Of a DNA stretch of 16,804 nt, positions 1-7,347 are shown piece by piece. The stretch comes from Deinococcus humi (GTDB lineage Bacteria; Deinococcota; Deinococci; Deinococcales; Deinococcaceae), in the NCBI RefSeq assembly GCF_014201875.1, contig NZ_JACHFL010000038.1:1-16804 (forward strand), in the 5' to 3' direction. The position numbers and the translations under genes are program-made. A model generated the notes under the pieces. The model was not told the DNA's origin. It saw only the letters and a program-made list of their open reading frames with translations, and did not search any database. Numbering within the stretch: position 1 is the first letter of the stretch; each line of letters starts with the position of its first letter.

Positions 1-37
1 GTTTGAATTCGGCGGTGTAGGTGTTTCTGGTCGTCAT
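1..37 (-). CDS. Transposase N-terminus (partial, runs off left edge)
   Basis: Twelve codons are visible, reading leftwards from an ATG at 37-35 (MTTRNTYTAEFK). A strong AGGAGG ribosome site sits seven bases upstream, at 45-50. The 'YTAEFK' opening is typical of the small helix-turn-helix OrfA protein of IS3-family and related elements, which binds the element ends and is often joined to the catalytic OrfB by frameshifting. The rest lies outside the window, so family and integrity cannot be judged. The element end probably lies at about 62-95, just before an unrelated AT-rich gene end. Confidence 0.6.
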   Translation of the reverse strand, partial: MTTRNTYTAEFK

Positions 38-94
38 GGGGTTGCCTCCTATGGTGAGGCTTAACTCCACCGACTCAAAACTGGCTCAATCCCA

Positions 95-229
95 GATTGG
101 ATCTTCGTTTTTTTTGGTGACCCGAGATTCAGCGATGAAATGCGCAAAAAATTCATACACCTTTCTGAAAATACAAATTCTGAGAACGTGAAACGAATTT
201 TGAGAGATGTTAATTTATCCGATACCTGA
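95..229 (+). pseudogene. 3' end of an unidentified AT-rich gene, truncated by the left-edge insertion sequence
   Basis: A reading frame is open from 65 and reads like protein from about 95 to a TGA at 227-229. It starts DWIFVFFGDPRF and ends RDVNLSDT. It has no start codon of its own because its 5' side abuts the insertion-sequence end at about 62-95. The stretch is clearly more AT-rich than the gene that follows. I do not recognise the family. The composition resembles the two small immunity-like genes at 5294 and 8799, so it may be another horizontally acquired scrap; that is inference. Confidence 0.4.
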
Positions 230-416
230 ATCTTGCGTTCATTGCGAGGAGAGCATCTCGAAGCTCTTCCTCTCGGCGCTCCCTTTGCCACTTTGCCTCA
301 ACTGACTCCTACATGGCGCTGTCACGCTGAGGCAAATCACTCTGGCGGATTCTCTCCCCATTCTTCGGGAATATGCGTTCTGGCTGAGGTCAGGCTACGC
401 CCCGTACACTCGCTGC

Positions 417-1112
417 ATGCTTCCCGCCGACCTTGAAGCCATGTGGCAGCGCTACCGAGAAGAGGAACAACGCGGCGTCCGGACGGAAGCGCTTCGCCTG
501 CTCGACCGCTTTTTACACGCATTTCCGACTCAAGCTCTTTCCTTCCAGCGGGCATGGGTGAGGCAGACCATGGCCAGTATCGTCGACGAGGGCGACAACG
601 TTCCGGTTCGCTTTCCGCTCTTCCGTCGCGTGCTCCTCCCCATTCTGGTTGAAGGGGTCAACACCCATCAACCGGGGTGTGCCCGTTGGCTCGCTGCCTT
701 CGGGTCCATGCTCGTTTCCTCGCGGCCCACGGGGCTGTCCCCCGAACTCGAATCGCACGCAGGGCTCCTGCGCGAAGCCGTTCGGCTTGACCCCAGCGAT
801 CAGCGATCGCTGGAGCAACTCCTCGCCTGCGACGCGGAGTATTTCGCGTACACGCTGCACGAGTTGCCCACAGGTGTCCTCTCTGGACTCCATGGCGCGA
901 CCCGTGAGCAATGTGACGTGCTCCTCGATCGACTCGAGGAGTTCGAAACGCACCTGCACCGCAGTGAACAAGCAGCCAAATATCAGGAGTTGGTCAACGA
1001 AGGCCGCTTTCACTACCGAGCGTACCGTCAGTACCTCATGACTCGCCCCGAAGGGATGTCCTACGCCCGGTATCTCCAGTCGTACTCCCCTGACACTGAA
1101 GTGGAAAGCTGA
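417..1112 (+). CDS. Hypothetical protein, about 231 aa (real start probably further upstream)
   Basis: Soluble, acidic, mainly helical-looking protein with no signal peptide or membrane segment. Leu/Arg-rich helices occur at roughly residues 8-35 and 150-210. Third positions are strongly G/C, so it is a resident-style coding gene. The ATG at 417 has no ribosome site. The same frame is open back to 306 and reads convincingly as protein before 417 (LPILREYAFWLRSGYAPYTR). Translation therefore probably starts upstream, perhaps at CTG 342 behind a GAGG at 329-332, or the 5' end has been lost. No function can be assigned. It is convergent with the minus-strand gene at 1188-1691. Confidence 0.6.
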   Translation: MLPADLEAMWQRYREEEQRGVRTEALRLLDRFLHAFPTQALSFQRAWVRQTMASIVDEGDNVPVRFPLFRRVLLPILVEGVNTHQPGCARWLAAFGSMLVSSRPTGLSPELESHAGLLREAVRLDPSDQRSLEQLLACDAEYFAYTLHELPTGVLSGLHGATREQCDVLLDRLEEFETHLHRSEQAAKYQELVNEGRFHYRAYRQYLMTRPEGMSYARYLQSYSPDTEVES

Positions 1113-1187
1113 TCCCCATGTCTCACGGCGCCGAGTTTCTGGTGCCTGGTTCGGAGCTGAATCTATTGGGCTGTCCACTTGGGTCTG

Positions 1188-1691
1188 TTACACACGGTAG
1201 CTGGTCATCGACTTCATCAGGACCAACTCGTTGTACCGCGGACTGAAATCCAGATGCAGAGAGTCGATCGTCCCCTCCTGACCAAACACAACCAGTACCG
1301 ATGTCCCACCCTTCAGGGTCAGCACGCCCTTGCTTTCATCGGTATATACGATTGATCGAAATCCAACCTCCATCGATTCTAATCCCTTCTCGACTTCCAG
1401 CAAAGACGCTTGGGCCAGCCAGTCCAGCCAAACTATATTGAGCACCTTTGTCCAGGCTTGTTCCGGAGCCCACTGATAGAACCTCACCTTGACACGCACG
1501 AGAAGCGACGAGGTCTCATCGAAGAACATCTCTAGGCCGTCGCCCCCGAGACTGCCGTCCTCGTTTCGCCATAGGTCCTGATCGCATAACTGCGTTTCAA
1601 TCTCATCCCGTGTGGTCTGCATTCGGAAAGGACCAATCTTTCCGTTCTTTAGACTGATCGCGAATTGCTCGACGGATGCCGCTGTTTTCAA
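1188..1691 (-). CDS. Hypothetical protein, 167 aa, possible immunity-type protein
   Basis: I place the start at TTG 1691-1689 because GGGGAG lies six bases upstream; the longer frame to 1766 runs antisense into an IS630 remnant. The early segment GKIGPFRMQTTRDEIETQL resembles the 'IGP...T.EE/DE...L' opening seen in several small bacterial proteins that accompany toxins. The rest alternates short beta-like segments (VRVKVRFYQW, VLTLKGGTSVLVVF) and ends LMKSMTSYRV. There is no signal peptide or membrane helix. It stands alone, with no toxin gene beside it. The immunity role is only inferred from size, style and neighbourhood. Confidence 0.55.
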   Translation of the reverse strand: MKTAASVEQFAISLKNGKIGPFRMQTTRDEIETQLCDQDLWRNEDGSLGGDGLEMFFDETSSLLVRVKVRFYQWAPEQAWTKVLNIVWLDWLAQASLLEVEKGLESMEVGFRSIVYTDESKGVLTLKGGTSVLVVFGQEGTIDSLHLDFSPRYNELVLMKSMTSYRV

Positions 1692-1764
1692 AGTATTCTC
1701 CCCAGCCAACCCATACCTTGCCCGAGCTTCACAGATGTGCCGTGGTGAACTCCTGCCGTAGGGC

Positions 1765-1992
1765 ATGAAGGATCGCGTGCACCTCGAAAAAGAGGAACGA
1801 GCTCAGCGCACTTCCCAAGGTCGGTACGGCCCCCACCCACAAACTCACGCACGCTCGCATCCTCCTCAAGGCCGACCAGAATGACCAGCCCCAACACGAC
1901 AAGCTCATCGCTAGTGAGGACGGGCGCTGGAGTGGGCATTCACGGCAAAGGCGGCAAGGAAGAAACGGCGTCGCCTTTACCCTAAACCGTGA
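1765..1992 (+). pseudogene. IS630-family transposase remnant, internally deleted and frameshifted
   Basis: The ATG at 1765 opens MKDRVHLEKEERAQ. A frame change follows, then THKLTHARILLKADQND, the conserved helix-turn-helix start of IS630/Tc1-mariner transposases (ARILLKAD). From 1924 the original frame resumes with EWAFTAKAARKKRRRLYPKP and a TGA at 1990-1992, matching the usual IS630 C-terminus (W.FT...AR.KL..LYP). The whole DDE catalytic core of about 250 residues is missing, so the copy is dead. The inverted repeats could not be placed with confidence. The antisense open frames here are shadows. Confidence 0.7.
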
Positions 1993-2050
1993 CAGACCAA
2001 AGTTGACCGCCTACCAAGAAGTCATTCCACGGCCATCAGTGGCCCGCTAT

Positions 2051-2476
2051 TCACCTTCTTGCCAATACAGCTGGCAGATCACGACGAAAGTACAACTGTG
2101 GCGTGTCCCTCATCTCACTTGGGAGCCGACGCAACATCTCCGTCGTGAGCGGCCTGCCTGCCTGTGTCAGTTGCTGCTCTACCCACGAGATGAGCTCAGG
2201 CAAGACCGTGTCCTGCACATAGATACGAGCATCATGAGCAATGATTTTCGGGACTGCGCCAGCCCTCACATACAGCCGATCAAAAGGAATGTCTTTGCGA
2301 GCCAACCAGATTTCGCACGAGAAGAAGATGTTGCCTCCGTGGATCAGATGCGTCCTGACCACGTACGGCAATCCTTCTAGCGCAGATTGCAGGGTGGAAG
2401 TCGTCAGCACGTACCTCTGGTGCTTCCCGATTTTGTTCCGATCTGAAACGAATCCAGAACGCCTGACATCGTCCAT
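2051..2476 (-). CDS. Hypothetical protein, 141 aa
   Basis: Starts MDDVRRSGFVSDRNKIGKHQ and ends RRDLPAVLARR. The central part is well structured: a beta-rich stretch (THLIHGGNIFFSCEIWLARKD), then FDRLYVRAGAVPKI, then an amphipathic helix (VLPELISWVEQQLTQ). No signal peptide, membrane helix or metal site is visible. The start at 2476 has only an AAGG one base upstream, and a stop lies five codons further up in the same frame, so the start is weakly supported or the gene has lost its 5' end. Function unknown. It stands alone, downstream of the IS630 scar. Confidence 0.55.
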   Translation of the reverse strand: MDDVRRSGFVSDRNKIGKHQRYVLTTSTLQSALEGLPYVVRTHLIHGGNIFFSCEIWLARKDIPFDRLYVRAGAVPKIIAHDARIYVQDTVLPELISWVEQQLTQAGRPLTTEMLRRLPSEMRDTPQLYFRRDLPAVLARR

Positions 2477-2479
2477 GCC

Positions 2480-2872
2480 TTGCAGTGTGCATCATGGATA
2501 CGTCAGACAGTCCCAGTCATCTTCCTACCGTTCTAAAGTGCCTGTGTAAAAATGTACGGCTCCATTTGGAGTTCAGGGGACATGTGATCGGGCAAGCTCC
2601 GTAGTCCTGACGGCGAACCACTGTGCGTCCGCCAAGGATCCGCCTGGGGGCGCTGTTGTTCATTGGTGGCGCGCCGGGCGGCAGCGTCGTGAGACCGAAC
2701 CATCATTGCTGACACGCGGCCTGGTGCAAAGGCTGGAGCCCGTGCTCGAGATGGCCACTGCTGAGCGGCTGGCATCGAATGGAGACGCACCGCATCGATC
2801 GTGCACGAGCTGCGTGGGCTCCAAGCCAGATTCTAAAGCAGTGCCTCTCCCGTGCTGGACGTAGACAAGGAC
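2480..2872. other. Intergenic stretch without a convincing gene; contains a 22-bp repeat scar
   Basis: No frame here reads as a believable protein in either direction. The one recognisable item is a 22-base segment at 2723-2744 (GGTGCAAAGGCTGGAGCCCG plus TG). It recurs with one mismatch just behind lipoprotein copy 1 (5050-5071) and in degenerate form behind copy 2 (15275-15296). The stretch may be a scar of rearrangement involving the lipoprotein genes. Confidence 0.4.
2723..2744 (+). repeat. Lipoprotein-tail repeat, copy A
   Basis: Twenty-two bases identical to 5050-5071 except for one position (G instead of A after the CAAA). Copies B and C lie shortly downstream of the two lipoprotein genes. 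Copy A has no lipoprotein gene before it. Confidence 0.5.
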
Positions 2873-3382
2873 TTATTCGAGCGCGCGCCAGCGATCGACG
2901 ACATCGGCGGCCACCACATCGCCCCAACCGTGCCACTTGCTGAAAGAACTCACCAGGAAAGGAGTGAGGTCTGGAAGGGCGATCTGGTCGGCCTGCAGCA
3001 TTTGAAAGGCGGCGAGCAGATGCCGCTTGGACCCATCTGTGGTGGCGCCGTACAGATCGCAATACCCAATTTCCAGGACCTCTTCACACAGACGGGAAAA
3101 GGCAACAGTGCGCTGAGGACCAACGACCTGGGCCACCTCAGCCGGGAGCGCGCACCCCATCGTTCTGGCCAGCAGCGGCGCGTGTTGTTCCCACCACATG
3201 ATGTTGTCGGCTGACCCCAGGGCAAAAAGGTACTCGATCAGCTCGTCAATCGCGGGATGCTCAATGCCATGAACCGAGGCGTAGCGCCGCACACAGACGG
3301 CCCCCACAGCCGCCCGGGCACGAATCGAAAGCGCATCAACGCTGCCGGGCTGGGATGGCGGTGGACCTTCGGAGGCGTGCAT
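2873..3382 (-). CDS. Hypothetical protein, 169 aa, possible immunity-type protein
   Basis: The ATG at 3382-3380 follows TGAGGGC, a plausible ribosome site. After a Pro/Ser-rich opening comes a helical domain: RARAAVGAVCVRRYASVHGI, then AIDELIEYLFALGSADNI and the Trp-rich MWWEQHAPLLARTMG. The C-terminal half contains FSRLCEEVLEIGYCDLYGA and ends FSKWHGWGDVVAADVVDRW. The protein is soluble and acidic. Similar stand-alone helical proteins occur as lineage-specific hypotheticals, but I cannot name a family. An immunity role is a guess from size and setting. It is divergent from lipoprotein copy 1. Confidence 0.55.
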   Translation of the reverse strand: MHASEGPPPSQPGSVDALSIRARAAVGAVCVRRYASVHGIEHPAIDELIEYLFALGSADNIMWWEQHAPLLARTMGCALPAEVAQVVGPQRTVAFSRLCEEVLEIGYCDLYGATTDGSKRHLLAAFQMLQADQIALPDLTPFLVSSFSKWHGWGDVVAADVVDRWRALE

Positions 3383-3565
3383 GCCCTCAGATTACGCGGC
3401 GCAACATCTGGTCCCAACTCAACCCGGCATCGGGGCCGCCAGACTTGAGCTGCTGGGTTGAATTGACCAGGATGAGGCCAACGCCAGCCTTGTCCGACTG
3501 TCTGCCCCCTATGCGCCGTGCAGATGGGTAAGTTCATCCCGGTCAGACGTGGCAGACTCCAGGAA

Positions 3566-5008
3566 ATGAAATCCAAGCGCGCCCGCCTGGCCCTGCCCCT
3601 GCTCGCCGCAACTCTGCTGCTGGCCGGCTGCCGATCGGTCCCCGACGTCACCCAGGTCCCGGTACCTGACGGCCCCACCGTCTTCCACGGCACCTACATC
3701 GGCACCCTCACCGAAGCCCTGGAAATCATCGCCGCCGCCCCCAGTGCGGACGCCACCCAGCTATACGCCGCGGCCCGCACTTCCGAGCACACCACCCTGC
3801 TGGTTCTTGACCGCTCCACTGGACGTGAGCTGCGCCGGGTGAAGGTGCCTGTGGCCGAGCCCCGGGACCTTGTGACGCGCGCAGACGGCACGCTGGTGCT
3901 GGCTGGGCGGAAAGCGAGCGCCACGCTGGATCCGGGCACCCTGGGCGTCCTGACCCGCCTGCCCGGCGCCCAGCGCATCAGCGCCGACGGCGAGCGGCTG
4001 CTGATCCAGCGGGCGGATGACCGGGTGGGGCGGATCCAGACCCGTGACGGCAGCACGGTGCCGACGACCGCGCTGACGCTGGCCTGGGGGTTCGGGGTGG
4101 AGAACGTGAGCCGCGACCTGGAATGGGTTGCCACCGAGGACGGAAACGCCGTGATCAACCTGTCGACCGGGGTACAGATCGACACCGCCTCTGGACATCT
4201 GAACCCATGCCCGGCGCCCTCCACCTCAATCCCCAGGATCACCGCCCTCGCGGCCTCTGCGGAGGGGTTCGTGCTGGGGCGCCAAGACAACACCCTGGAA
4301 TGGCGCAACCCGGACGGCAGCCTGAGAGACGCCCGCTGGCTGGGTCCGGCCTGCGACCTGCTGAGTGCGCCCGACTGGGTGCTCGCCCTTCAGGGCACGC
4401 AGGTGGGCTACCAGCGGTCCACCGGCAACCGCGACATGCCTGGCGAGGTCGCCATCGGGCGCTGGGTCCCCGGCGGGGAACCGCAGGTCATCGCGCGGAC
4501 CACCGAGACCACCACACTGCCCTTTGCCAGTACCTTCGCCCTGGGAGCGCCTGAGGCCTACCTGCAACGGATCAAGCTCCCGGCCCGGGGACTGCGGCTG
4601 GGCGGGCGCTGGGAACAGGCCTATGAGCCGCCGCGCTTCCCAGTGACGACTCAGGTGACGGCAAGCTACAGAGACGAGCAGCAGTACGGCGTCCAGGGCA
4701 CGCTGAAGGCGCTGGACCTGACCTACGCGGTGGTGGGCACCGGCAGCAACTCAGGGGGGGCGGGGAGCATCGTGTTCACCCAGGCGATCTGCGGCATCCC
4801 ACCGTTCGCCCCCAACTGCCCCAGCACGAAGTGGGAGGCCGATCTGTTCCAGGGGGGACAGAAAGTTGGCCGCCTGTTCGGCAATGACCAGGACCCCAAC
4901 CGCACTGGGCCAGGACGGGCAGTGCAGGAGGGCCAGCTGCTGGTCTCGCTGGACGGGGAGTACCGCAGCTTCGGCTTCCAGCTCACGCCCAGTGCCGGGC
5001 CCAAGTAA
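3566..5008 (+). CDS. Predicted secreted lipoprotein with beta-propeller-like region, copy 1 (480 aa)
   Basis: The N-terminus has a basic start (MKSKRAR), a hydrophobic core and a clear lipobox, LLAGC, so the mature protein should be lipid-anchored through Cys22. The 3566 start removes a 16-residue extension and matches the paralogue at 13804; AGGA lies almost touching the ATG, so initiation is unusual. Residues of about 45-330 carry repeated short strands of beta-propeller style (AAPSADATQLYAAARTS, GRELRRVKVPV, then ISADGERLLIQ). The C-terminal part of about 110 residues (TQVTASYRDEQQY to the end) looks like a beta-sandwich. Four non-lipobox cysteines (NPC, GPAC, AIC, NC) are conserved in both copies and could form two disulfides. 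The role is unknown; a cell-surface binding function is plausible. Confidence 0.8.
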   Translation: MKSKRARLALPLLAATLLLAGCRSVPDVTQVPVPDGPTVFHGTYIGTLTEALEIIAAAPSADATQLYAAARTSEHTTLLVLDRSTGRELRRVKVPVAEPRDLVTRADGTLVLAGRKASATLDPGTLGVLTRLPGAQRISADGERLLIQRADDRVGRIQTRDGSTVPTTALTLAWGFGVENVSRDLEWVATEDGNAVINLSTGVQIDTASGHLNPCPAPSTSIPRITALAASAEGFVLGRQDNTLEWRNPDGSLRDARWLGPACDLLSAPDWVLALQGTQVGYQRSTGNRDMPGEVAIGRWVPGGEPQVIARTTETTTLPFASTFALGAPEAYLQRIKLPARGLRLGGRWEQAYEPPRFPVTTQVTASYRDEQQYGVQGTLKALDLTYAVVGTGSNSGGAGSIVFTQAICGIPPFAPNCPSTKWEADLFQGGQKVGRLFGNDQDPNRTGPGRAVQEGQLLVSLDGEYRSFGFQLTPSAGPK

Positions 5009-5049
5009 GGGGTTTTCTGGGCATTCTGAAAAAAGAGGCCAGGCTGCCC

Positions 5050-5071
5050 GGTGCAAAAGCTGGAGCCCGTG
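5050..5071 (+). repeat. Lipoprotein-tail repeat, copy B
   Basis: Begins 42 bases after the copy 1 lipoprotein stop. It matches 2723-2744 at 21 of 22 positions, and more loosely the segment behind copy 2 at 15275-15296. It therefore belongs to the shared downstream region of the duplicated lipoprotein genes. Confidence 0.5.
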
Positions 5072-5082
5072 TTGAACACGTG

Positions 5083-5282
5083 AATTTGAGGACAGGCTGG
5101 GTTGATTTCGATATGGGGGCTGGCCAGGCTGCAGCTGGAGATCGGATTACTATTTAGGAGTAAATACGGATGGAATGAACGTTCAACAAGATACACAGTA
5201 CATTTTTCATACACCTAGTATTACCCCACTTTCAGTATTCGATAGGATTACTAGATTCGGTAAGACGCCTATAGGGCGTTAG
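5083..5282 (+). pseudogene. Orphan 3' tip of a larger gene, probably a polymorphic toxin C-terminus, with a frameshift
   Basis: From about 5083 one frame reads NLRTGWVDFDMGAGQAAAGD and then hits a TAG at 5155. A second frame carries on from 5145 as DYYLGVNTDGMNV and QYIFHTPSITPLSV, and ends KTPIGR with TAG at 5280-5282. Together they look like the end of one protein broken by a 1-2 base indel near 5142-5146. There is no start codon or ribosome site, and the sequence turns AT-rich from about 5140. The final stop is embedded in the ribosome site (TAGGAG) of the next small gene. That is the usual arrangement of a toxin tip followed by its immunity gene. The toxin type is not recognised. Confidence 0.5.
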
Positions 5283-5293
5283 GAGAGACAGTA

Positions 5294-5605
5294 ATGTTGA
5301 GATATGTTCGTATTCCTAGTGCAGTAGAGGAAGGAGAGTCTTTAGACTATATAGAATATGTCGGGACATATCCATCGCGCCAAGTGAGAGTAGTTTTCTC
5401 GGATTCGACATCTGATAGCAATTCTATTGCTTTCATGCATAACTCCTCATATAATGTTCATCTACTTACTGACGCACAGCTCGATTATAAAGTTGCTGAT
5501 GACATAGAATTAATAAGCGAGCAGATTTTTGATGAAATTTGGATTCAATCGTTTGACTATTTACAATTTAATCCCCCTCGAGAACCTATGACACAATATC
5601 GTTAA
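5294..5605 (+). CDS. Small AT-rich protein, 103 aa, putative immunity protein of the orphan module
   Basis: The ATG at 5294 lies eight bases after AGGAG (5281-5285), which overlaps the stop codon of the upstream tip, so the two were probably translationally coupled. The product is acidic and lacks cysteine, signal peptide and membrane helix. It reads as strand/helix alternation (YIEYVGTYPSRQVRVVFSD, then LISEQIFDEIWIQSFDYLQF). AT-rich third positions set it apart from neighbours and suggest recent acquisition. Known immunity proteins are typically small, acidic, AT-rich and sited directly behind a toxin 3' end, and this gene fits on all counts. No specific immunity family is recognised. Confidence 0.65.
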   Translation: MLRYVRIPSAVEEGESLDYIEYVGTYPSRQVRVVFSDSTSDSNSIAFMHNSSYNVHLLTDAQLDYKVADDIELISEQIFDEIWIQSFDYLQFNPPREPMTQYR

Positions 5606-5851
5606 TGGTCTGATTCAGAGGAATGTTGGGAGTTGGCGGCAGCCAAGTAAGGCAGGCAGAAACGGTGAAGGCTCTCCAGGCTGACTACCCGTCAAAACTC
5701 TTCTAAAAGCTTCTCAGACATGACTGCGTCCCTCTTCAACGTGGCCTAAAATGACTGTCGCATGCTGGCTGATTCCAATAGGATGGAGTTCGCGTTCGAG
5801 TGAATCAGGAGGGGGCCCCGCATCACCGCTTACGTCCTTCAAAAACGAACT

Positions 5852-6484
5852 GTGAACACGTTGTACCAGGCGTTGACGTCCCGCTCTTTCGTCGCTGATC
5901 GGCGCAGGGCCAGACTGCACCGAACGTTTTCTCTCGGTGCAGATGTCATCTGGGTCCACACGGCCAAACAAGGTGCCGACAACCGAATTCTGGCGACCTG
6001 GGTCTATTTGGGCATCCACATTGAAGCTGTCGAACGCGTTTTGGAAAGGTGGCACCCTGTTCCAGGAGCGAGAGAGGCACTTTCCCCGGTGCTGACAACA
6101 ACGCTCCACAACCTTGCACCCGCAGTCACCCCGAAAGTTTGGTTGACGGACACCAACAGTGAACACGATGTGGAACAGCAGATTGCTTCGCTGATCGAAA
6201 GTGTCCTCACCCGGGGACTCCCGTTTCTTGAGCAGTTTCACGACTTGAACACGCTCTTGAATACATTGCTGGACAAGTCGGCACACAGTCTTGCTCTGGC
6301 AGGCGGACGAGACGCCTGGGCCATGAAGGTGTTAGTGCTGTGGTTTCTCTTGGGAAAAGCAAAAGACCCAGTGGCAACTGCTCAGGTGGTCTCTGAATGT
6401 CGTCAGCTGTTCGCTGGCGACGACTCAGGATTGGTCACCTTTGAAACTCGCCTCGCGCAACTGACGAAGGAGAGCGTTTCCTGA
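5852..6484 (+). CDS. Hypothetical protein, about 210 aa, resembling DUF4304-type proteins at its N-terminus
   Basis: The start is GTG 5852 (MNTLYQALTSRSFVADRRR). A CAGGAGG occurs about 40 bases upstream, so the true start could lie a little earlier. The first 65 residues (a Phe/Arg-rich segment, then FSLGADVIWVHTAKQ, then a strand ending YLGIHIEAV) resemble the DUF4304 pattern of a hydrophobic strand followed by a Q/K turn and an aliphatic-Gly strand. The rest is helical (LIESVLTRGLPFLEQFHDLN, LLDKSAHSLALAGG, MKVLVLWFLLGKA). DUF4304 membership is tentative. The 3' end overlaps, on the opposite strand, the last 60 bases of the IS4 transposase frame. Confidence 0.6.
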   Translation: MNTLYQALTSRSFVADRRRARLHRTFSLGADVIWVHTAKQGADNRILATWVYLGIHIEAVERVLERWHPVPGAREALSPVLTTTLHNLAPAVTPKVWLTDTNSEHDVEQQIASLIESVLTRGLPFLEQFHDLNTLLNTLLDKSAHSLALAGGRDAWAMKVLVLWFLLGKAKDPVATAQVVSECRQLFAGDDSGLVTFETRLAQLTKESVS

Positions 6485-6583
6485 CGATCCTCCAGAATGA
6501 GGCATAAGGGTTGCTAAGGTCCGCCAAGACGATGGGGATGGATGCAGCAGTACGTCTTGTAGATAATCAAGGCCCTGACGAAA

Positions 6584-6613
6584 CACGGACACCGCACGGT
6601 GTCCGTGCTTTTT
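6584..6613 (+). terminator. Perfect hairpin with T-run inside the IS4 transposase 3' region
   Basis: CACGGACACC pairs perfectly with GGTGTCCGTG across a GCAC loop and is followed by C and five T residues (6609-6613). This is a textbook rho-independent terminator reading rightwards, about 100 bases after the plus-strand gene that stops at 6484. On the opposite strand the same bases encode the transposase segment KKHGHRAVSVF. Confidence 0.6.
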
Positions 6614-7303
6614 ATAGGTGACGCCCACGGTGGCAGCTCTCAGTTCGCCTGTGAGGCAGGCCCAGATAAATGCGACGCTGACAACGGTGAGTAGAGTAGA
6701 TACCCGCTGTGCTTGCGTCAAACCGGTGTCCTCCAGGTTGAAGCCTCTGGTTTTGGGAGCGGCGTGCAGATTTTCCGCTTGCCAGCGCTGAGCGTACCGT
6801 CTGAGATTTGACCCTACATGACCTCGGTACGCCAGGTAGAGCACCTCACCCGTCGCGTTCGTCGTGGCAGCCACCCGAAGATGAACACCATAGATCAGCG
6901 TCTGGCGGTGCCACCCCCGAACTTCTCCTGGCTGGAGCTTCTTGAAGACAGCCCACACGGGCATACCATGGCCAATGGTGGCCCGTGCGGGCAAACGAAT
7001 GCACGGAGCAATGTTGTGCCGGTCGAGGAACCCAAACCAGTGCTCACCAATAAATTCTCGGTCTGCCAACAGGCACCGCACCTGACATTCGGGACAGGCG
7101 GTGAGGAAGCGCTCAACAAGCGCTTCCCGGGTGCGCTGATCACTCGCGCCGCTATGTGGGAGCAGCGTCCACATCAACGGGAGACTGAAGCCCTTCCAGA
7201 CTGCGGAGAGCAGGAGGATATTGATATCGTGCTTGCCAAACTTCCAATTCGTTCGGTCCAGGATCAGGTCCACTGGACCATCAGGGAGAAAGGTCCGTGC
7301 GAA

Positions 7304-7342
7304 TGGGCTGGCCCCAAAAGTTGGACGGTTTTGAGTAGAGAC
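7304..7342 (+). repeat. IS3 left terminal inverted repeat
   Basis: Begins TGGGCTGGCCCC and ends TTGAGTAGAGAC. It matches the inverted right end at 8569-8609 with a few mismatches and small gaps. The 5'-TG terminus is usual for the family. Confidence 0.75.
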
Positions 7343-7347
7343 TCGGC

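Noticed and set aside
784..812. Short inverted repeat CCAGCGAT/ATCGCTGG
   Set aside because: Inside a coding region, no T-run and no similar copy elsewhere noticed; likely chance.
921..941. Hairpin with 8-bp arms CTCCTCGA/TCGAGGAG
   Set aside because: It lies within Leu-Leu-Asp-Arg-Leu-Glu-Glu codons and has no T-run, so it is explained by codon use.
513..1178. Long minus-strand open frame opposite the 417-1112 gene
   Set aside because: It looks like an antisense shadow of G/C-biased codons; the plus strand reads as the better protein.
1688..1939. Minus-strand 83-codon frame upstream of the 167-residue gene
   Set aside because: It is antisense to the IS630 remnant, whose conserved motifs identify the coding strand.
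5714..6286. Minus-strand open frame opposite the 5852-6484 gene
   Set aside because: Cys/Arg/Ser-rich, unstructured text typical of an antisense frame; no ribosome site.
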